From Taenia hydatigena (Eukaryota; Platyhelminthes; Cestoda; Cyclophyllidea; Taeniidae), in NCBI GenBank assembly GCA_036345935.2, contig JADWOT020000009.1, positions 324,287 to 388,286 on the forward strand: DNA of 64,000 bases. The letters run 5' to 3'. Position numbers and translations under genes: made by a program. This document shows positions 1 through 11,562 of the stretch, one piece after another. Each line of letters starts with the position of its first letter. The stretch's first letter is position 1. The notes under the pieces are model-generated. The model searched no databases and had not been told where the DNA came from. It was given only the letters and a program-made list of their open reading frames with translations.

Positions 1-882
1 CGTATACTTTAGTATTTATAACCGCTCATGACCACCACGACCAGCAGCATGTACCAGTAAAGAAGTTTTTTATTGAATATAATGACACGGATTTCCTATG
101 ACATCAGTATTCCAGTAAGTAGGTCATTCCATCTATGGTTGCGTCAGATCTTTACTTGGAGCCACATTAATACTTGCTAACCCTTCCCTCATTTTCGTGT
201 CGAAATGGTTACCTGAGGTAGATTTGACGCTTGAATCATTATCACATATTTCATAGAGTTTGCATTTTCTAAGTAGGGGAAAGAAGCCACTATTGTTTGG
301 GCGCGGTAGGATATGTATGATGGCTTGTCCACTTCCAATGAATCTTACATCAGCTAGAGGATGAAAACCAAGTTAGGAGGACATTTTTTCGCCACTACAA
401 ATAAAATCACGGTGTCCTAGTTCATTCAATCCACAGACAGGCACCAATGATTATGCCCATCCATTTTCTATAACAGAGTTATCCTTTAGATGGTGCCAAA
501 TAAAAGCAGCATTGGGAGGAATGAGAGGACAGGTGTTGAAGTTCATATAATAAGCAGTTCCAAGGGTTTTTTTTCCGGATTGGGGAAAGGAGAACAAGAT
601 GCGATTGTGCTACAGCGAAACTTAGCACCATTCAAAGCGACCAAACCCGTACAAGTGTTAGACTCATGATGAGAATGACCGCCGAATCGTGTCACTTATG
701 TCCGCTATTTAAGTAACACATCTAAAAATGATCAGAGATGGGCATTGTGATCTACAAACGCAATACTTAAGTCTCTCCCATAATTTGTCCAAAAATCATA
801 CATGAAAAAACACTAACTCATGGTCAGAAATAATGTCTGGATGCAGAGTTGAAACTAGATACTAGTTAAAAGAGTAGCATAC
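1..882. other. Flank or intron beside the transporter exon, no coding seen
   Basis: AT-rich sequence downstream of the transporter exon at 883-1374 on the minus strand. It begins with that exon's donor (GTATGC on the minus strand). I found no further SLC35A-like exon here, so the remaining exons probably lie beyond the window edge. Confidence 0.5.
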
Positions 883-1374
883 CTGAACGAAAGCGACGCC
901 TATAACGAGAATAAATAGAGCAATCCACTGAGGGATTGTAATCCGTTTGCGCAACATCACCACCATAAACACAGCCGTCGTGAGGATTTTCAACTGATAG
1001 GTGATCTGATACGTGGCGGCATCAAGGTTGGATAGGGCCACGTAGAGCAAATTGTTCTGCAAGGTGTATAGTCCCGCAGGGATACCCAATTTGACCAGTT
1101 CCATCGGTGCAGAAAAGAGCTCACGTTTCAATTCGGCGTATGTCACCCTAAGGGAATTGCCGTTCTGTACGAAGATCGCCCAGAAACAGGCTATAACTTT
1201 GCACACCTCTGCACAGAACACTGCGGTGGAGGTAATGTAGAGGTTGCTGGCGGGGTTGGTGGGTGAGGGAAGGCGCGTGTACCTCATGAGAAGAACCAGC
1301 GCAGTGGTCTGGAGAGTCAAGACGACCAGGCCCATGACCTTAAGGCTTTGGGGTTCCAGGGCCAAAGACGACAT
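883..1374 (-). CDS. First coding exon of an SLC35A-type nucleotide-sugar transporter (partial gene)
   Basis: This exon encodes the first 164 residues of a Golgi-type UDP-sugar transporter of the SLC35A2/A3 group, which exchanges a UDP-sugar for UMP across the Golgi or ER membrane. The start is the ATG at 1374-1372 (MSSLALEPQSLKV); upstream in-frame sequence is open but has no ATG. Visible family marks are the first membrane helix (VVLTLQTTALVLLMRYTR), the block CAEVCKVIACF, and the diagnostic GIPAGLYTLQNNLLYVALSN followed by LDAATYQITYQLKILTTA. The exon ends in frame at GTTCAG followed by donor GTATGC. Family proteins are about 320-400 residues with ten helices, so only the N-terminal part (roughly four helices) is present. 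The sugar specificity cannot be read from this fragment. Confidence 0.85.
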
Positions 1375-4300
1375 TGTTCTGTAGATAGAGGAGGAAGTAT
1401 GATTGGTTGCACGTGTATGCGAGTGAATTGAAACGGGAAACTTGCTGTTATTTAGTCTTTTGAAAAGCAAATCTAACGTTGTATGAGGCTTGCATTGTAG
1501 ATAAGTTACCGATGATGGTAAAATTATAACCTTGACGCAACTGTTAAATGCATCAAATGTGGTTAAGTAAATTCATCCAGAAAAAGATGAAGGCAATCAA
1601 ATAAGGAACAAAATCGACGTAATGCATACGCCGTGGTTCCTTAGGAATACTTGACTACAAATGTCAAAGAAAGTTAGCAAAAAATTTGATCCACCAATCA
1701 GGCCAACTTAAGGAATCAGAGGGAACAAAGAGAAAAGCATTTAGGTATAAATGAGCAGAAGAGACGATTTGGTGAACACCGACAAAGTGATGATGAAGCA
1801 TACGCATTTATCAACAATTAAAACCAACGGATTGATGGTCATTCTAATTAAGTATTTGCTTCGCCCAAATACGCAAGAAACCAAGGTTTGCATCAGTATA
1901 ACTCCAAAAACTAACTAAGGAGATCCTGTAATCCCAAGGCTATCCATTTAAATGGGTCAATCATGGTCCAAAAGTTAGAAAAAATCCAAAAACCTGGTTT
2001 TGGTAAAGCAATAAATGCTGAAATAGCTAATGTAACAGAACGTGTTTTGTTGACGCTGGCGAGGACAGAGAAGTAAAAAAAGGTGTGAAGGCAAACTAGA
2101 GCAATTATACAGACCAGCTGTCATAGAATGAAATAATGCAAGCCACACCCAATCTATTGCAGAGCACAAAGATAAAACAGTAAGACATCAGTCGTTTAAA
2201 AGTCAGTAATTTGTAAACCGAATGTCTGCCAAAAAGGTGAATCAGATGTAACAAATACAGATAAGATCACCCACAGAGTATGAGCCGATTTTAAATGATT
2301 TTAAGTGGTAAAAAATGGATAATGAATACTCGCACATAAGTGCAAAAAATTGAACGGTAACTAAATTTAGTTCAATCCAGTCTAGAACATCTAAACGAGA
2401 ACATTTATTCTACTTTTTCAACACAAGAAAGACTCAATATGACAATAAATAATGAGCTAACAACCCACGAGAGGTGACGCATGGAGTTAACAAGTGCTGC
2501 AAAGACCACAACTGATAGACCAAAAAGATCACGACCAATCAAAAGCTCGACAAACACGTTGATCAATCCAAACAAATCCAAAAATTGGGTTTGAAGCTTT
2601 GAAAAGTAAAATTATAAGAATTTTAAGCCTCAAAATTTAAAGACAAAGTTTCTTCACATTTTTTCTGAAATTCTAAAGCCCTGATTAAAAACACTCTTTT
2701 TTAGCACATAATATTATTAATAACAATATAAAATACTAGACAGTGGTAGCAAAAGATTTACCCCAAGTGATAAAGTTATCATAGAATCATTCAAAAAAGT
2801 GTAATTTTAACACTTTTAAGGAGTTTATTGAATAGTCTAGCTTTTAGCATCGGTATGGAATAGGAATTATATCCGGACAAGGCTTAAGAGTAACAGGACC
2901 GATACTTTGTTCAAGCACTTCATTTTGGAGCATAGATCGCAATAAATATGTTGTATAGAAAGTTTGCTGAAGGTGTAGGCGGCTCTTCCCTTTCCTCCTC
3001 TTTCCTTCTTCCACCCCTACTATGAGAAGTTTGGTTGCTCCTAGACATCTTTGTTATAGGCAGGAGGATGACACCAGGGGATTGAAGAGGAATGTCTATG
3101 CAGCACCTTAAGGCTCGCCTAAAGGTGAGAAGAGGCAAAATACCAGGGCAGAACATATATATATATATATATAACAGACAGAGGGAAATGAACTGCTGCC
3201 AGTCCGCGCGGCTACGGTAACATGGCTACCTCTGTAACCCTGACCGAAACCAACGGCCCAAACAAACAAGGTATTGCAGCCTAAGACGAGAGCTTATCGA
3301 ATTTCAAGAAGCGGCTGCGCTGGTCCTCGACTAGATAAAAGTTGTCGAGAGGACAATTTCAACCTCGTCTTAGAGCAACGTGGTCGCACTCCGGAGGCTG
3401 ACACATTCTCATTTTAGACTCTCCTACATAGTTACTGTATGTCAGCCCTCAGTATATAATAGAGATGTCTAAAAGCATGCAGCCTTCTAACAGTAAGGAC
3501 AGAAAAATGGTAGAGGAGAAAAGGGAATAACAGTCTCCAGTTTGCATTTGTTCATTGCCAGCATGCCTTTTTATAGTACTTTATGTATATTTAGTTGACA
3601 GCTATGAAGAGGTGTCTCAAGACTTACCTGAAGAACGAAAAACATAATACTCGGGAAAAATGCATATATGCGGCGCACGGAAAGAATTGGAGCTACCAAC
3701 CCTTTCGAAAGGCCAGCACAGCTGGCATAGAAGTGGCCAACCACAACCAAAACCGAGAGTCAAGCAACAAAATCACAAAACCAATAATTTACCAAAATTT
3801 ACCCTAAATCTTCAAACCTTAAAGGGGAGGGCGGGGAGATTCATAAAACATTCATCTGAATTTGACTCTTGTAATCTGTTTTTGACTTGGAATGAGTTCC
3901 ACTTCGCCTTCTATTTCCCCTTTTTTATGACATTCATAATTTCTGCTACATTTTTCCCGTGCTCGAGATCTAAGTGGTGTTTTTCAACGATTCTAGTGAT
4001 GTATTGATTGCTAAATTTAAATGTACTTCAAAGAAACCTTATTTTGCACTTATCAATTACACATGCGTAATCTAGCACAGTCCCTGGTAAGAATTAATGA
4101 CGGAACCATATTATGATGCACACCTCTTGGAATGTTCGCAGTTCTTCAGTAACACTGTAAATCAGGCTACGCGACCTTGGATTGATGAATTGTGGTAGGA
4201 TTCTCCCCCTTCCACCGTGCCCCCTTCCTTCCCCCCTCCCCCTACTGACCTTCCGCGCTCTAATGCATCAAATGTGTGGGTGCCTTAGCGATGTAGGCCG

Positions 4301-5170
4301 CCTAGTGTGACACAATGCGTCGCATGTGGTAGGTGGCCTTCAAATACCCAATTTCGTCGGGAATTTCGCATTATTCGAAGTGGCTTTGAGCAGCACTTGT
4401 TGCTAGGTTGCCCCTCAAAACACATTTTTGCTGTTTCCGTATGGTTTCTGGCTTTTAGACTGAAATGGACATTCTTTGGGAGGACATAGTAGACAGCGGC
4501 TAAAATAGCACACGAAAATAATGAAAACTACTTATTTTTTTGCTTTTGATGAGTTCATAACTTTATTACAGTTATTATCAACTTGTGTTTGCAAGATACT
4601 CAAAAAATCGTGCATTTACATAATAAGTTTGAAATGGTTGTTTTTATGTATCGCGTTTCCAGGTTAACTAACACATTTTTGAGCAGACTAGAAAACAGAA
4701 ATTGAGTCGAAAGTGCTTACGTTTTGACAGGCTTTTATTTTTCTCACTTAAATTATTGGTTTCGTGGGTGGTAAGGCCACCAAAAAGAACATAAATGAAC
4801 TCTTTAAGAGTCCTTTAGGGTAATTCCATCAAATTCGTAATTCTTCGGTTACCTGGCCTTAAGCAGATCGTTAGGATGGATTTTTGTTTACCTGTAAACG
4901 TGTGATGAGAAAATAGATGTAATACCACTTCAAAACGGACTATTTTATCCTTTTTGATCAACAGTCAGATTGTCTGTAAAAGTGAAAAAAACGCAGGCAT
5001 TTGCCATTCAGGGAGTCTCACGGAGCTGGATTCGGAATGAAGTTCGTTAAAAGCCAGTCTGGGAAAAGGCTTGGATTACCCTAACCATTTTGGCATGCTG
5101 TCGGTGAGCTGCAAACCCACAAAACCACTCTTTCCTGACATTCGTCAGTCACATAATCGCATGCGAAAGA
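1375..5170. other. Intergenic stretch between divergent genes
   Basis: About 3.8 kb lying upstream of both the minus-strand transporter and the plus-strand gene that begins near 5.17 kb, so it should hold both promoters. Apart from the diverged solo LTR at 3099-3278 I see only short open frames without recognisable protein similarity. No tRNA or rRNA gene was seen. Confidence 0.5.
3099..3278 (-). mobile_element. Old solo LTR of the TRIM family
   Basis: A 180-bp copy of the repeat found seven more times in the window, here in minus orientation. Family landmarks are present but diverged: TG...CA ends, the block equivalent to GGTGGCCAT...GCC, the CCCTCTGTC segment and the terminal TTGCCT...GGTG part. 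An expanded (AT)n tract occupies 3155-3173, where other copies carry GAATATATATATTC. The flanks are GTCTA and GCCTA, a likely 5-bp target duplication with one mismatch. No internal region or second LTR adjoins it, so it is a solo LTR. Confidence 0.75.
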
Positions 5171-5175
5171 GGGCA

Positions 5176-8100
5176 GAGGGTTGGGACTTGCCAACCCAAC
5201 ACAAGTTCAATCCACCAACTCTGTGTCTCGTGAGGAAGCAAAAGGTTATGACAAAGGCAAACGATGCTTATCAAAACTGTTAAAGCACCTTAAAGAAGTT
5301 TTTAAAGAAGATAGCGCTTTCAGGAAAGCTTTCCGCTATTGTTCGACTCCTATTTCAAAGGTAGCAGTATTTTTTAGCAAAAAAAATATTTTTCAATAAA
5401 TTCGGTAGAAAATGATGCATCAATCACTTACTTTTCTACTTAAAAATGTAAAGCCACAACAAACCACAGTTAATTAACTATATTGATTGAAAATGTGGCG
5501 ATTGAGTTAAACGAAACCACGAAATTTGTTGATTTTAAAGTAGTGATCTGGTGGAAGCATTACGTTTCACATTGAATTAGTTAGAGGGGAAAAAACAGGC
5601 GACAATGACCACCAAATAAGTGTTTAAAAGGTGAATAATACAAACACTGACATCTTGCCTTCGTGCTTGGCATATCAGGTTTACTAACGCAAAGGGTTGA
5701 CACATCTCGGCGACCTCCCACACGTTAATGTCCATGTCCCCTTATTGGAGGAAGAACATACCACTTGATTCGCACCCCTGATCCCCTCGCCATCGAGGGG
5801 ATCAGGGGGAGAGGGGGGTGCGTGTGTATGCGCAAGGGCAATCGGCTCGCATCCATGCATGCGTGCGTGCGTACGTGCGTGCAAGAGCGTAATTAAGCAA
5901 AAGGTGCTCCGCTACGCAGAATTCGATTGGTTGGCGCCCGGGATCGAGTATATCAACGACTCTGATTTATCAGGATGGCACCCCAATTTTGGAAATCACT
6001 CAGTTTACCTCTCTGAAGCATGCTTAGCCAACGCAAGTGCCCATGCTGCATCGGTACGGAGCCCGAGTACCGGTAGGTCCTGATGCTCCATTCAAGCAAC
6101 TCTTGTCGAGTCACTTACCTTTCCTGCGTGATCACTAAATGTAAAGCATTTAAGTGCGTCTCTAGAATTCTACCCTTCTCCTCAGAAATATTAAAAAATA
6201 TGTTGTAGGATAAGTATGATTATTCAAAGTGTTTCCAAATTTCGATCTTGCTTCTTTTTCCACTTGTGCAATATAGTGTCTATGGCTAAATCAAACAAGT
6301 AAATTTCCCACACATTATATGCGTTATTTGCATAAGGGGAAGGCACTGAACAAATAAGCGAGCAAACGTGTTTTAGAAGATGAAGATAGTATTGCACATG
6401 ATAGTTAACATTGCCACCACTCGTTTTCCCTCAAGAGTGGTTTTATGCAGCGCAATGGTATCGTCATCTTCCAGAGCATATTTGTTCGCTTTCTGGATGA
6501 TTAGCAATCTGGAGCCGACGTTAATGCGGCTCACGCTCTCGGATGCCAGACACCTTTATACTCAGATTAATATTTTTCCATGTTTCATGCAAACATATTT
6601 TCCAGCTATGTGTGAAATCCTCGTGTGCTATCGCCACTTCCAGTCCTTACATCGAGGCTACTTTTGACTTGAGAGATTTTATCAAGCAGATAGTACCTTT
6701 TGCTCAAAAAATTGTGCGTTTAGAATTTTCTTCCGTCGCAAACCACACGTTATGTGAACTGTGCTGTTTTTTTTTCCTTTGAATGCACAAATTCAATCAT
6801 TTGGGTCCGTGCGAGCACTCATGGCAGCGCATCCAAGAGGTCACCCAGTTTACTACGTGCAGATTTTTGTTGATCTTTCTTTCTTAAAATCTCAAGGCAA
6901 CACATATCGCGTAAAGCCCAAAAGACGACGAAATATCAAAAAACCACACATCAATACGTCTCCGAGGACCACTCAGATGAGTCGGAAGGAAAGCCCTATG
7001 CCTACTTGGGTGAAGGCGAGATCTGGGCAAACGGGTGAGCTGCTACTTTGCCTATCTACAGCGACTTTGCTCAGAGACATGTCATCTCAACATCTGCTTT
7101 TGAAATTAGGGCCTTCATGAAGATACTTCAAAGAAAGTACGGTCATGGAGCTCACCATTGCTGTCCTCATTCCTCTCGCGTGAGTGTTATTGGGTGGATG
7201 TACCTTCTGATGGGTTAGAGAAAGAGGGCTTGTGTGGAAGTCACTTTTTATTCCTTTTCAATTAGAACAATCCACCATCAAAGAGTTTAAATTATGTAAA
7301 AAATGCCTCTCTTGGACTGCTTTTCCTCAGTTTTCGTGACTAAGGAGGTTAGAGCGATTTTTTCCTCTGCGAATAATTTGATCCATGCGAAGTCAGATTT
7401 CATTTCAGAACTGGGGAGTGATGTGCCGTGCGAAATGCCTAAATAAAAAGGTTTTTTTTTTTTTTTGACTTACTAAGGCATCTCCATATCGACTCTCGCC
7501 TACAATGAGACAAGTATGTTTGAGCTGTCGAAATGACGCTAAGTTTGGTAACTCTTTTTTGACTATCCAATCTGATGTGGCCTTTTAGGCTTCACCTACT
7601 CATTTGATTAAGGTCCCTTCACCGATCTGTCTTGTAAGTCACTTAGTTTGTAGTTTAGTGGCCTTGAGCTTCAAAGTTCCAACCTCTTGATTGCAGAAAT
7701 GATTTCCTAACTTTATTAATTAATTTGATGCATTCGAGACACGCACACGCATATGAACTCATCCAGAGGTAGATGGCAAAAAAAGAGAAAGAGGCATCAC
7801 TAATTCATTTATTGCGTCGTATGCACGAATTTTAGTGATAATTTCTCAATATCACTTTGTTGGAAAATTACGCCTTAATTAGGATTTTGTGTGTGTGTGT
7901 GTGCTCACATGGCTTTGCTGTCAAGATTGTTGGAATTTGTTCCACAAATGGCGTTAGGAGTTGCGTAATTCCCCCCCCCCCCACGTGATTTTGAGAATTC
8001 ACTAACGGTAGTAAAGCAGTCAACGTCACCGTGCGTAAGTCTAGAGCCTTACTGATGACTAGCACTTTGCATCAACTGCTATCTAACGACGTTTTGATTA

Positions 8101-11040
8101 TTTTTTTGAAGTGTTGCCATCCAGCTATGCAACTTGTAAGTTGTCTTTGTGAATATCGCAACCTAACACGGGAAAAACTACTTGCAGATTAGCTCGGCTT
8201 CGTCATGCATTTATTAGGGCATTTTAAACTAGCCTTCATTCAAATAAAACACAACCTTAGCTCTTTTGTTTGCGCCAATTTTTGGTGTTGACAACTAACA
8301 ATTAGTGCAATTACGCCAAACAGGCGATAAGGAAGTGAATGTCCAATGAGGAATTTCTAGCATTTCAACCTGATGACACCTCCAGTGGTGGCGAAATAAG
8401 GCAAAAGCGCCGCAAAAAGCACCAAAGTGGTACCGGAATGCCGGCCACCAAACCTACATTGACGACATCTTAATGCAAGCCAGGAGTTTTGGAAGCAAAG
8501 CGAGGTCCGAGCATAGATTTTATCTTCCCACTTTGTTTGTTGAAGCACTGCTCTCCAGCATTTAACTTTGTGAGTCGCAATAGTGCGCCTCCGATGCCTC
8601 CAAGTGGTAAATTCGCACTAGCATTTTCGACTACTTTTGGTACTTTTTGCCGCGGCGTCTAATTTTCGTATTAACCACTTTACAAGGCGTTGACGCAATC
8701 ATTTATTTCTGTATTTTGCCCTACTTTTGCGTTCCTTTCAGCACAAGCGTGCAAGCTAACCCTGTCGCAAAGCCACTGCCAAATTATTTAATGGTTGTGT
8801 TGCGAAATTAATCGAGTAAAATTGTTCAGAAAAAAACGCAATCGGTGAAACTCCAGACGTAACGTAAATTTTGTACTTTTGCATTTTCAGAGTGAAATCA
8901 TTGCAAGAAATTTAGTTCCTATTGTATTATGCGAGAATCAGGATCATTATATGTAACTCCGTTTTGATGAGGTTTTTGGTGTTCTTTTCATATGCATCCC
9001 TTCTTTCTTGCGGATATTTTGGCGCATAATAGAAACATTGACGAAAGCATCCATCTTCGATTGAATTAATTAATTAATTTTACGCTTCGTATCTCCAAGG
9101 TTTCGCCGATAAGAACTGCATCGCCATCCAAAAGACGATCGGTAGGATGCGCCACGCTACTTATTTGTTATTCAGCGACATTGAGTAAATGAGCTGAACG
9201 TACAATCACTCGCAATTTTAGCCATCGTCTAGCCGTCGCCGAAGAGTGAAGTCGCCGCTCAAGGCTAGCGTAAGATCTAATCCCATGAAATCCTTATAAA
9301 AAGAAGAAGAAAAGGATTGTTAATTACATTACCCTGTTTATCCTATGATTTTCACACAGGAGGTTTGTCGCGTCACAGTATAATGATGTGGAAGAAAAAC
9401 GAAACTATTTAGCTTTAAGCAGAATGGAATAAACTAATTCTGTTCTTTAAGAAGTTACGTTTTTTTAAAGGTGAATTTAATTGGCCTTGTTGAATTCCAC
9501 TGTACGCGAGGATTAAGGGAGAAATAGATCAGTGCGACAGTTACCTCCCTTTAAGGAGTCTCACACCTTGGAATAATTGTGCATTCTTCATAAAAGTGAC
9601 AAATCCATTTTAAATAATTGCAGTGTACTTATCGCGTTTCTCCAATCAAGTCCAAGAATGAAATCCAAGACGGTGAGGCGGGTGCATGTGTTTGGTTGCC
9701 TTTTTAAAAAATTTTAATTTTCTAATGCAAACCTTCTTTGGCATTTTACATTAAGGCGACCTAATCATTGAGACAAGTGATCACAAGTATCTGAAAGTCC
9801 TTGGACCAGAAGACCTTAGTGACGGGGACGACTTCTATGTCCGTAAGGCGAAGACCCTTTTCAACTTTTGAACCTATGGTCCAGTAACTTTAGCTTTATT
9901 CAAACAAAGGCAAGCTAAGTTACATTGTTAAGCTACTTTCGGATTTATGGGTGATGCAGTAAAAATTGCATTTGTGTGAAATAGCTTTGAAGTTAAGGTA
10001 GCAAATTTCGACGGTGAAACATGTGGCACAGCGAACGAGAAATGCTGATTTTATCACGAAAACTTGTTGGCAATTTTTGGCGTTACGGGTAAAAAAGGAG
10101 GTACTAGTGACACTTCTTCTGCAAAAGGCACTCTTTTTGTGAGGAAATGATTTCAACTCTTGCTTTGTAAGAGGGAATCGGTATGGCCAGTAATTCGAAC
10201 TGCAGCCCACTTTCTCCCCCTATCAACGCCACAAAGAATGAAAGTTTGATCAGTTGACCTTATCATTCTTGACATGCTTTGACACGCCTAAAACTTGCGC
10301 ACAGCGCTAATAACTGCCACCGATCATCCAAGGAGGGGTTGTTCATACAGCATTTCCTGACTTATTTTTCAGTAATTGACCCTGGCAAAAAGTCGAGGAG
10401 GAGGACTAGGTCCTCCAGCACTTCGAGCAGTTCTCCGTAGGTTGCGGCCTTTTCATTTTCGCCCTACGTACTGTTATCAAGTTCAAGCACCGCAATTTGA
10501 ATGCAATCTTTTTAAAATTTTATCAAAAGATCATCGTCTGAGGAAGAAGTCTACGTGGCTAAACGGTTTCTCTCTCCAGGAGCTGCCTCAGTTCCTCGTC
10601 GATTCACCTGCCATAAGTGAGGCTGCTGCATATATTACTTACTTACATTGAGTGTAATATGCTTGATCTCAAATCAGTTGCTTGGTTAACTACTGACAAC
10701 TGAAAATATACTGCTTACTCTGATTTTGACATATCTTTCCGATTTTTCAAAATTTAGACTTACAGGACCATGCTTCTGCCTTTGCTGCAACAGATGCAAC
10801 TCCAGCCAAATGGTAGGCATTCTTCACCTAATTTTATTCTCGATAAACTTGCGGAGGATGTATAGCAAAAGCTCCGTCTTACTTTTAGGCAATGATGAAC
10901 TGAACCCTGCGCCACTGCAAAATCGCCCAATGGGGATCCAGCTAGTTTGCTCTCCTGCCCTTGTTAGACACTTGCTTGTCCTCGTGAAGTCCACTTTCTC
11001 CTCCAACTTAATTCCCTTCGAACTGAATTGCTGCTATTAG
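5176..11040 (+). CDS. Unrecognised multi-exon gene with a Ser/Arg-rich tract
   Basis: I do not recognise the product. Reading-frame phase and splice signals chain these exons: about 5176-5360 (start uncertain), 5898-6072, 6828-7034, 9756-9842, 10373-10436, 10530-10616, 10766-10812 and 10889-11040, ending at TAG 11038-11040. The last seven total 819 bp, an exact multiple of three, and every junction keeps phase. The first part is basic and helical (KLLKHLKEVFKEDSAFRKAF). The middle has KPKRRRNIKK and then ETSDHKYLKVLGPEDLSDGD. The third part has a basic/serine tract (KKSRRRTRSSSTSSSS) followed by SSSEEEVYVAKRF. No membrane helix or signal peptide is obvious. The true first exon was not found. 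The 6828-7034 exon has a second plausible frame, so an unseen exon in the 2.7-kb intron after it could change the reading there. The 3' four exons are the firmest. Confidence 0.55.
5775..5808. repeat. Perfect 15-bp inverted repeat, 4-nt loop
   Basis: The left arm 5775-5789 (CCCCTGATCCCCTCG) is the exact reverse complement of the right arm 5794-5808, separated by CCAT. It lies in the intron before the 5898-6072 exon and is followed by a G-rich run and a (GCGT)n tract. A GC-rich perfect stem of this length stands out in AT-rich intronic sequence. It could form an RNA hairpin or be a remnant of a palindromic insertion. Confidence 0.8.
5853..5882. repeat. (GCGT)n microsatellite
   Basis: Imperfect ATGC/GTGC repeat immediately before the 3' splice site of the exon at 5898. 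It happens to be open in frame with that exon, but its repeat composition argues that it is intronic. Confidence 0.8.
7035..9755. other. Large intron of the plus-strand gene
   Basis: About 2.7 kb between the exons ending at 7034 and starting at 9756. It holds a T-run (7452-7466), a (GT)n tract (7889-7903), a C12 run (7971-7982) and a TTAATTAATTAATT stretch near 9065. I found no exon that both fits the phase and looks coding, but a small one could be missed. Confidence 0.4.
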
Positions 11041-11562
11041 TTTTCATAGATGTCTATCAAATTTGCCCAGCAGAAGGACCAAATATAGTGGCCACCCCTG
11101 CCGCCACCAATTGCACGGTCGTTCATGAGAACTTGCGAAATCCTCACTATCTACCCGGCTGACGAAATAGAACGTAAGATAGGCAGATACAGCCTTAGCT
11201 GCAACCTAATTCAATTCCCGCGCATAGCTCTGTGACGAGCAATTAAATTAATCAAGCTTAATTTGACTGGAGGCACACACACACACACACACGTAAACCA
11301 GTCGCCTCAATCACTCCAATTTAGTGATTTCTCCTGCCTCTCCTACCTCTCACGAATTGATTTCCATTCTGATTGCCTCTGACACTAATTGCCGCTGTTG
11401 AGCCACTGTCATCTGGTTAGAGGTGAAAACATGGATGCCTTTTTGAAGTTTGACTGATAAATGCCCAAAATGGAGCGCCACATCATAAAGACAAATAGCA
11501 GGTAACACCCATCACTCACCCTATCGAAAAATCCAGAGGTGTAAAAAAGGGAGGCAGATCTA
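11041..11562. other. Short gap between convergent genes, with (CA)n
   Basis: Shared 3' flank of the plus-strand gene (stop at 11040) and TRMT5 on the minus strand (stop at 11563). It contains a (CA)n microsatellite at 11273-11292. I saw no exact AATAAA for TRMT5 on the minus strand here, so its poly(A) signal may be a variant. Confidence 0.5.
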
